Positions 58,769 to 64,000 of a DNA stretch of 64,000 nucleotides are shown here, piece after piece. The stretch is taken from NCBI RefSeq assembly GCF_013085545.1, contig NZ_CP039543.1:310001-374000 (forward strand), given 5' to 3'. Every line of letters starts with the position of its first letter. Position 1 is the stretch's first letter. The notes beneath the pieces were generated by a model, which saw nothing but the letters and a program-made list of their open reading frames with translations, was not told the DNA's origin and did not search any database. The translations under genes and the position numbers were made by a program. Origin of the DNA: Oceanidesulfovibrio marinus. GTDB taxonomy: Bacteria > Desulfobacterota > Desulfovibrionia > Desulfovibrionales > Desulfovibrionaceae.

Positions 58769-59937
58769 GGCGTTGAGCTCTCCGCGCGGGCCAGCTCGAC
58801 GGCCTCGGCGTATGCGGCCAGAAGGCGCTCCATGTGCGCGTCCATGGAGAACAGCGAGGCGGCGCGTTCCCTGCCTTTCTCGCCCATGGAGCGCTGCATG
58901 TCCGTGTCCTTCCAGATGCGGTCGATCTGGCTTGCCAGCGCCGGCACGTCGCCGCACGGGCACAGCGCGCCGGTCACGCCATCCCCCACGATCTCGCTCA
59001 GGCCGCCCGTATCGAAGGCGACCACGGGCAGGCCCGTGGCCTGGGCCTCAGCCGCCGTCAGGCCGAAGGGTTCTATGTAGCAGCTCGGAACCACGGCCAG
59101 GCGCGCGTTGCGCCAGAACTCCTGCATGCCGGATTCCGGCAGGTGGCCTGCAAAGGAAACATTGGTCGGCGCCTGGGAGGCGACCGCATCGAAGCCGTTG
59201 CCGGCAACGCGGAAGGGAATCTCCGGCAGCATGGCGGCCGCGGCAAAGAGCTGGGCGAAACCTTTCTCGGCCGAGGGCCGGCCGGCAAAGGCGACGTACT
59301 CGCCGCGGGCCGGGTCGGCCGGGCGCTCGGGGATGGGCACCGGGTTGTATACCACCCGTATCTTTTCACCGATCAGGCCGCGGGTGGCAAGGGTATCGCG
59401 CACGGCGTGGCTTGGTGCGATGAACAGGGTGACGGCGTTCCATGCGCCGCGGTTCCAGGCCGCCATGTTGCGCAGGGCGTAGACCATGCTTTCGGGCAAG
59501 GACCCCCGGCAGTTACGCGCGATGCAGGGCAGGGTGTTCCGCGGCGTGCAGCGGAAGCAGTCGCTGCTGCCGTTGCTGAACGTGCCCACCGGGCAGACGG
59601 TGCGGAAGTTGTGGCAGGTGTAGACCACCGGGATTCCGGCGCGGCTGCAGGCCAGCATCACGGACGGCGATATGCGCGGGTAGAGGTTGTGGAAATGGAC
59701 GATGTCGGGCGCGAAGTCCCGGATGATGTCCTCCGCCTCGCACACGGCGTCCTTGCAGTGGAAGCTGGAGGCGGCCAGCCGGATTCTGGCGATGAGCCCA
59801 TGGCCGTTGTCCGCGCTGGTGCGGGTGAGGGTGGCCACCTCGTGCCCTGCCGCGCGCAGGGCCTCCGCCTCGCGCATGAACACCACGCACTCGCCGCCGT
59901 GGGCGGCGTAGTGGTTGTGGGCGGTCAGAATCTTCAT
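58765..59937 (-). CDS. Glycosyltransferase family 4
   Basis: The 390-residue protein has the GT-B fold: N-terminal MKILTAHNHYAAHGGECVVF, VHFHNLYPRISP, and the C-terminal EPFGLTAAEAQATGLPVV with GGLSEIV, where the first Glu and the Glu of AAEAQ are the retaining-enzyme pair. A cysteine cluster CFRCTPRNTLPCIARNC lies at about 135-151, and may bind metal. It would add a sugar using a nucleotide-sugar donor. ATGA overlaps on both sides. Confidence 0.9.
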   Translation of the reverse strand: MKILTAHNHYAAHGGECVVFMREAEALRAAGHEVATLTRTSADNGHGLIARIRLAASSFHCKDAVCEAEDIIRDFAPDIVHFHNLYPRISPSVMLACSRAGIPVVYTCHNFRTVCPVGTFSNGSSDCFRCTPRNTLPCIARNCRGSLPESMVYALRNMAAWNRGAWNAVTLFIAPSHAVRDTLATRGLIGEKIRVVYNPVPIPERPADPARGEYVAFAGRPSAEKGFAQLFAAAAMLPEIPFRVAGNGFDAVASQAPTNVSFAGHLPESGMQEFWRNARLAVVPSCYIEPFGLTAAEAQATGLPVVAFDTGGLSEIVGDGVTGALCPCGDVPALASQIDRIWKDTDMQRSMGEKGRERAASLFSMDAHMERLLAAYAEAVELARAESSTP

Positions 59938-60983
59938 GAGGCGGCCCCGGACGCCGCTCGGGTGAAGCGGCTCTCGGCCGAGATCTCCAGCGAGGCATGG
60001 AACCGCGGCTGGGGAAAGAGGCCGGGCCAGAGCCGGGTAAGGCTGCTGCGGGCATAGCTCCAGGCGCGGTGCAGGAGATACTCGGCGTCGGCCGCGGCCA
60101 TGGCGTTGCCCCGCACTCTGCACACAATCAGACGCGGGAGCCGCAGGCACAGGGCCTGACCCAGCCGGGCGACGGCCAGAGCGGCCAGCCTGAACCCGCC
60201 TCCTGGGGCGTCCCGCCGGGCGAGGTTGCTGCCCCAGCGCCGGGAAACCCAGCAGAGATAGTCTTTGTGCAGCCGGTGCGGTGGAATGATATGAAAGACC
60301 ACGGCGGCCGGAGCGATGAACACGCCGTGGCCGGCGCGGCGGACCCTGGCTGTGTAGTCCGTGTCCTCGCCGCCGCAGAAGGATTGCGGATCAAAGGGAC
60401 CCACAGCGCGCAGGAGCTCGCGCGCGATGAGCATGTTGCCAAGGGACGGGACCGCCTTGTCCTCCAGCTTTCGGGCCGGTCCCTCAAAGGCGTGCTCGCC
60501 CAACATGTACCGCGCCACCGGACCGGGCCTGGCGCTGCCGGGCGGGAGCTCCAGCAGGATGGAGCCGCCGATGTAGTCGGCCCCGGTGGCCTGGCGTGCG
60601 GCCATGAGCTCGCGCAGCCAGTCCGGAGCCGCGGTCTGGTCGTCGTCGCAAAAGGCGATGAGCGGCGCGCGCGACTCGGCAATGCCGCGCTCCAACGGCG
60701 GCACCAGCCCCTCCACCGGTTCGTGGACATAGCGGACGGGCACGGCGGACTCCTCGGCGAGCTCCCGGACCGTCTGCGCGGTGTGGTCCGCGGAGTTGTT
60801 ATCCACCACGACGATCTCGTAGGCCGGCGCATCCTGCTGCTGTTGGATACTCTCAATGGTGCGGCGCAGCATCTCGGCGCGGTTGCGTGTCCGGATGACC
60901 ACGCTGAGTGTGGGCGCTGCGGCGTCGTCCGCGGAAGCCGGCGTCTGGGAAGCGCCTTCCGTCTGGCCGGTCTTCGGCGTCAT
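59934..60983 (-). CDS. Glycosyltransferase family 2
   Basis: The 349-residue protein has an extra 20-residue lead, then the GT-A domain: LSVVIRTRNRAEMLRRTIES, IVVVDNNSADHT, and the DxD-type FCDDDQTAAPDW, followed by GGEDTDYTARVRRAGH, the ED acid motif. Start at 60983 (MTPKTGQTEG) overlaps the polymerase stop by ATGA. It would extend the repeat unit; donor and linkage unknown. Confidence 0.88.
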   Translation of the reverse strand: MTPKTGQTEGASQTPASADDAAAPTLSVVIRTRNRAEMLRRTIESIQQQQDAPAYEIVVVDNNSADHTAQTVRELAEESAVPVRYVHEPVEGLVPPLERGIAESRAPLIAFCDDDQTAAPDWLRELMAARQATGADYIGGSILLELPPGSARPGPVARYMLGEHAFEGPARKLEDKAVPSLGNMLIARELLRAVGPFDPQSFCGGEDTDYTARVRRAGHGVFIAPAAVVFHIIPPHRLHKDYLCWVSRRWGSNLARRDAPGGGFRLAALAVARLGQALCLRLPRLIVCRVRGNAMAAADAEYLLHRAWSYARSSLTRLWPGLFPQPRFHASLEISAESRFTRAASGAAS

Positions 60984-62299
60984 GCGCCGCTCCGTATCTC
61001 GTCCGTGCTGTCGCTGAGGAAAGCCAGCCGGATGATGATGACGTAGGCGGTGAAGGTCATCAGGGACGGGTCCGTGATTACGGGGGCCTCGATGAGCATG
61101 TTGGCCACGAGGCTGACGAGCAGGCCGAAGCTGAACGATTCCAGCGGATGACGCCGCGCCAAGTACAGCGCCTTGCGCACGGCGAGCAGGAATATGCCCA
61201 GGAAGACGATAAGGCCCACGGCGCCCAGGCCCAGGAGCATCTGCAGGTAGGCGCTGTGGCAGTTGGTGGGCAGCCAGCTCATGCGGGCGTTGAGGTAGTT
61301 GAGGATGGATGGGATCTGGAAGGCGTTGTAGCCGTAGCCCAGAAACGGTTTGTCCTGCCACAGGTTGATGACCAGGGACCAGAGATGGGTGCGGCCGCTC
61401 AGGGTGCCGGCGCCCAGCAACGCTTCATCGCCGCGGCCCATGGACAGCGCCTTCCGGAACGGAACGCTGGGATCGTTGAAGTAGAAGAGCAGCACCACGC
61501 AGCCGGCGGCGGCGAGCCAGAGCACCACGGCGGCGCGGCTGCGCAGAGACCATGTGAAGTGGGAGATGGTGAACACGCCGATGAGGCCCGTGGCCAGGGG
61601 CCAGCGGCTCTTGGTGAGCAGGATGCCGGCAAGGCCGCACAGGGCCAGCAGGATGAGCCAGCGCCTGGGCCGGTAGCCGCAGGAGAGCAGGGCAAAGGCG
61701 GTGAGCAGCAGCAGGCCGCAGTTCCAGCCCTGGATAACCGGGTGCATGACGCCGGCGAAGCGGTAGCTGGACGTGAAGGGGTCGAAGTTGCCGTAGTACA
61801 GCTCGGCGGCCAGGGAGAGAAGCATGGTGCCGGCCGAGAGGATGAGCATGGTGGTGAGCAGCCTGGTGAGATTCATCCGGGTGGCCACGCCAAAGGCACC
61901 GATGGCGAGGCACCAGAGGATGATGATCTTGCGCAGGACCAGCCCGGAGGATTCCGACCACAGCAGACTGGCCGTGGCCCAGACCATGAAGAGGATGCAG
62001 AGGTGGCCCAGCCAGTCCCGCATGCGCAGGCGGTAGTGGCCGCGGATCAGGCAATCTACCCCGTAAAGCGCCAGACAGAGCAGGCCGACACGGCGGTAGA
62101 TGCTCCCTTCGAGGACTGCCTTCATGTAATCGAACTGCGCGCCGTCCAGATGGAAGGCGACGTTGTAGTAGTCCCGGGTCCACGAGAACCAGTACGGCGT
62201 GGCAAGGTAGAAAATGACGCCCAGGGCGACGATGGAGAACAGATCCAGGTGGTCTCGGATGTGCATGGAAGACGGCGTGCCGGTCCGGGGTGTGTTCAC
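60980..62299 (-). CDS. O-antigen polymerase/ligase-family protein (Wzy_C)
   Basis: The 439-residue membrane protein has about eleven segments. The periplasmic loop region includes SGRTHLWSLVINLWQDKP and LGYGYNAF, followed by TNCHSAYLQMLLGLGAVG, the H and surrounding pattern of Wzy_C. It would polymerise or ligate polysaccharide repeats in the periplasm. The start is taken as GTG (62299), because it forms the GTGA overlap with the flippase stop; a later ATG (MHIRDHLDL) is the alternative. Confidence 0.86.
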   Translation of the reverse strand: MNTPRTGTPSSMHIRDHLDLFSIVALGVIFYLATPYWFSWTRDYYNVAFHLDGAQFDYMKAVLEGSIYRRVGLLCLALYGVDCLIRGHYRLRMRDWLGHLCILFMVWATASLLWSESSGLVLRKIIILWCLAIGAFGVATRMNLTRLLTTMLILSAGTMLLSLAAELYYGNFDPFTSSYRFAGVMHPVIQGWNCGLLLLTAFALLSCGYRPRRWLILLALCGLAGILLTKSRWPLATGLIGVFTISHFTWSLRSRAAVVLWLAAAGCVVLLFYFNDPSVPFRKALSMGRGDEALLGAGTLSGRTHLWSLVINLWQDKPFLGYGYNAFQIPSILNYLNARMSWLPTNCHSAYLQMLLGLGAVGLIVFLGIFLLAVRKALYLARRHPLESFSFGLLVSLVANMLIEAPVITDPSLMTFTAYVIIIRLAFLSDSTDEIRSGA

Positions 62300-63606
62300 G
62301 TGCGTCCTCGCTGGCTGAAGGCGTGGCGGTAGGCGAGGATGCGCAGGCCCAGCGCCGCCGCGTTGCAAAGCGCCATGGTCAGCCCCACGCCTATTTTGCC
62401 GTAGGGTGGGATGAGCGCAAAGGCCAGCCCCACGCAGAGCGCAAGCTGGACCAGGTTGATATGCAGAAGGCGCCTGGGCTGCTCCAGGGCCATGATGCCG
62501 CCGCGGAAGCCGAACGAGGCCACGTCAGCCGCCACGCCCAGGGACATGAGGCCGATGACCGGGCCGACGCCGGCGTACCCGGGGCCGTAGACAAACGCGG
62601 CGAGCTGTCCGCCCAGCAGGGCCATGGCCACGCAGAACACGGCCATGCAGGCGATGAGCAGAATCGTGGTCTTGACGACGAATCTGTGCAGCGCCGACGC
62701 GCCACCCTCGGAGTATTGCCGCATGATGCTGGGGCCCAGGTAGTTGCCGATGCCCAGCATGAGGGGGTTGATGATGTTGATGATGCCGAGCACGGCGGCG
62801 AGCTCGCCCGTGGCCTGTGCGCCGTGGAAGCTGGTGAGGAACCAGGGGTAGCTCTGGTTGGTGGCCAGAAGCGTGATGCCGGCCAGGAACGGCCAGACCC
62901 CGAAGGAGAAAATGGTGTTCAGATCCGTGCGGAGATGCGCGCGGGAGATGCATACCCGCCCGCGCAGGCCATAGAGCCAATAGGCCACGGCTGCGGCGCA
63001 GGCCCCGCCCATGGCCAGGAAAACACGCTGCGGGTTCAGCCCGCCCGAGAGGAACAGCCAGCCCACAACACCGCACTGCAGCACGAAGACGACGGCGTCC
63101 AGCCGGAGCGCGTGGCCGTTCCAGCCGTGGCTGAAGTTCACCTGTCGCGCAAACTCCTTGAACAGGCAGAACTCCAGCGCCAGGCAGAGGCACAGGAGCA
63201 CGGGACCGAGGTTGGCGTACTCCTCGAAACCGGTCAGAAAGCCGCCGACCGAGTAGGCCAGGGCGATGAGCACGGCGCCGAGCACGAGCTGCATCAGCAC
63301 CAGGGAGCCCGTGAAGAAGAGCCGTTCCGCCTGGCTCCTGCGCGGGCTGAACACGGTGTACGGCGTGGAGACAAGGGACTGTTGAACGTTTTGGGCCATG
63401 AACAGGATGGTGAGGCACAGGGTGTAGAGCCCGAACTCCGCCTTGGAGGAGGAGCGCGCCACGAGCACGCCGGTGAGGAAGCTGAGGCCGCTGACAATGC
63501 CCTGGTCCAGAAGCACCAGCAGGCCGCCGTGCAGCCCTTTGGATTCGCCGGAGGTCAGCCTTTTGAAGCGAGCCAGGCGCATGGACTCCGAGATGGCTGC
63601 CGTCAT
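62296..63606 (-). CDS. Oligosaccharide flippase (Wzx-like)
   Basis: The 436-residue protein has about twelve hydrophobic segments, with ESKGLHGGLLVLLDQGIVSG near the N-terminus and LVSTPYTVFSPRRSQAERLF after the third segment. It belongs to the MATE-like polysaccharide flippase group. The start at MTAAISESMRLARF (63606) overlaps the deacetylase stop by ATGA. With the polymerase below it, it forms the Wzx/Wzy pair of the locus. Confidence 0.86.
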   Translation of the reverse strand: MTAAISESMRLARFKRLTSGESKGLHGGLLVLLDQGIVSGLSFLTGVLVARSSSKAEFGLYTLCLTILFMAQNVQQSLVSTPYTVFSPRRSQAERLFFTGSLVLMQLVLGAVLIALAYSVGGFLTGFEEYANLGPVLLCLCLALEFCLFKEFARQVNFSHGWNGHALRLDAVVFVLQCGVVGWLFLSGGLNPQRVFLAMGGACAAAVAYWLYGLRGRVCISRAHLRTDLNTIFSFGVWPFLAGITLLATNQSYPWFLTSFHGAQATGELAAVLGIINIINPLMLGIGNYLGPSIMRQYSEGGASALHRFVVKTTILLIACMAVFCVAMALLGGQLAAFVYGPGYAGVGPVIGLMSLGVAADVASFGFRGGIMALEQPRRLLHINLVQLALCVGLAFALIPPYGKIGVGLTMALCNAAALGLRILAYRHAFSQRGRT

Positions 63607-64000
63607 GAGGCCGGCTCCCGGAAGACGCGGTCGCGGAGCGTGCATTTAAGGCTGCGCAACGATCCGGCAATGCCCTTCATCTTGAGGGAGAAGGCCAGTG
63701 GGGAATCGCCGCCGTGCACGGCCATGCGCGCCGTGGTGTATGGGCCTGAGGGGCAGTGGCCGGCGCAGTATCCATAGCGGTATCCGGCGCCTGCTGCGGC
63801 TTGGACCACGCTTTCGTTGTATCGGCCGTATGGATAGGCCACGTGGTGGACCGGCGCGCCGAGAATGTCCTCCAGCATGCTGCGGGAGCCGGACATCTCC
63901 TGCATCAGGGCGTCCGGGGAAAGAGTGGTGAGGTCCTGGTGCGTGGCCGTGTGGCTCTGGATGGCGAACCCGGCGGCGTGCAGCTCCTGCAGCATGGACC
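63603..64000 (-). CDS. Polysaccharide deacetylase (NodB-type), cut by the window edge
   Basis: The 132 visible codons form the C-terminal part of a NodB-fold deacetylase; the frame is open to 64000, so the gene starts outside. The motif SHTATHQDL contains the H-x3-H metal-binding pair of the family, and PYGRYNE carries the later RxxxY-like region. It would remove N-acetyl groups from a polysaccharide, as IcaB/PgaB do. Its stop overlaps the flippase start. Confidence 0.85.
   Translation of the reverse strand, partial: SMLQELHAAGFAIQSHTATHQDLTTLSPDALMQEMSGSRSMLEDILGAPVHHVAYPYGRYNESVVQAAAGAGYRYGYCAGHCPSGPYTTARMAVHGGDSPLAFSLKMKGIAGSLRSLKCTLRDRVFREPAS

Overview
The window is GC-rich bacterial chromosome and reads as a sulfate-reducing bacterium of the Desulfovibrionales (Desulfobacterota). 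This is an inference from gene content. The supporting points are a one-chain pyruvate:ferredoxin oxidoreductase with the cysteine spacing and cysteine-bearing C-terminal tail of the Desulfovibrio africanus enzyme, a SelD that is itself a selenoprotein next to a LysR regulator of the selenium-associated type, a zinc-type S14 and L36, and an adjacent MEMO-family and phosphoribosyltransferase pair. No database search was possible, so the species is not named.

1-13996 is the S10-spc-alpha ribosomal super-operon, all on the plus strand: rplC (cut by the window edge), rplD, rplW, rplB, rpsS, rplV, rpsC, rplP, rpmC, rpsQ, rplN, rplX, rplE, rpsN, rpsH, rplF, rplR, rpsE, rpmD, rplO, secY, map, rpmJ, rpsM, rpsK, rpsD, rpoA, rplQ. 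It ends at a strong intrinsic terminator. A second terminator-like hairpin with a T-run lies inside the operon between rplD and rplW. L17 carries a long Ala/Glu/Pro tail.

14043-27354 is a mixed housekeeping region. It holds a LysR regulator and selD (read through an in-frame UGA followed by a perfect hairpin), typA, a Na/Pi-type transporter, two mini zinc-ribbon proteins, a DUF401-type permease, a free-standing CI/LexA-like repressor with a likely operator, a UDP-sugar C4-epimerase, a phosphoribosyltransferase and a MEMO-family protein.

27657-43802 is central metabolism and envelope or phosphate functions. It holds por, a fumarate-reductase-like flavoprotein, a half-length AbrB-type membrane protein, two overlapping secreted coiled-coil proteins, a glycosyltransferase and flippase pair of visibly lower GC, a pit plus DUF47 phosphate-uptake operon, and a divergent PhoR-like kinase with a Pho-box-like element between them.

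43982-64000 is a surface-polysaccharide region. A 1483-residue ATPase/hybrid histidine kinase flanks a plus-strand four-gene unit (OmpA-like anchor, ExeA-like ATPase, small secreted protein, parallel beta-helix protein). Convergent to it is a minus-strand operon: polysaccharide deacetylase, Wzx-type flippase, Wzy-type polymerase, two glycosyltransferases, a WecG/TagA transferase, MBOAT acyltransferase, SGNH-like protein and two GNAT-fold proteins. Seven of its junctions are 4-base start/stop overlaps. Together these look like machinery for making, acylating, polymerising and perhaps trimming an exported polysaccharide. The locus continues past the right edge.
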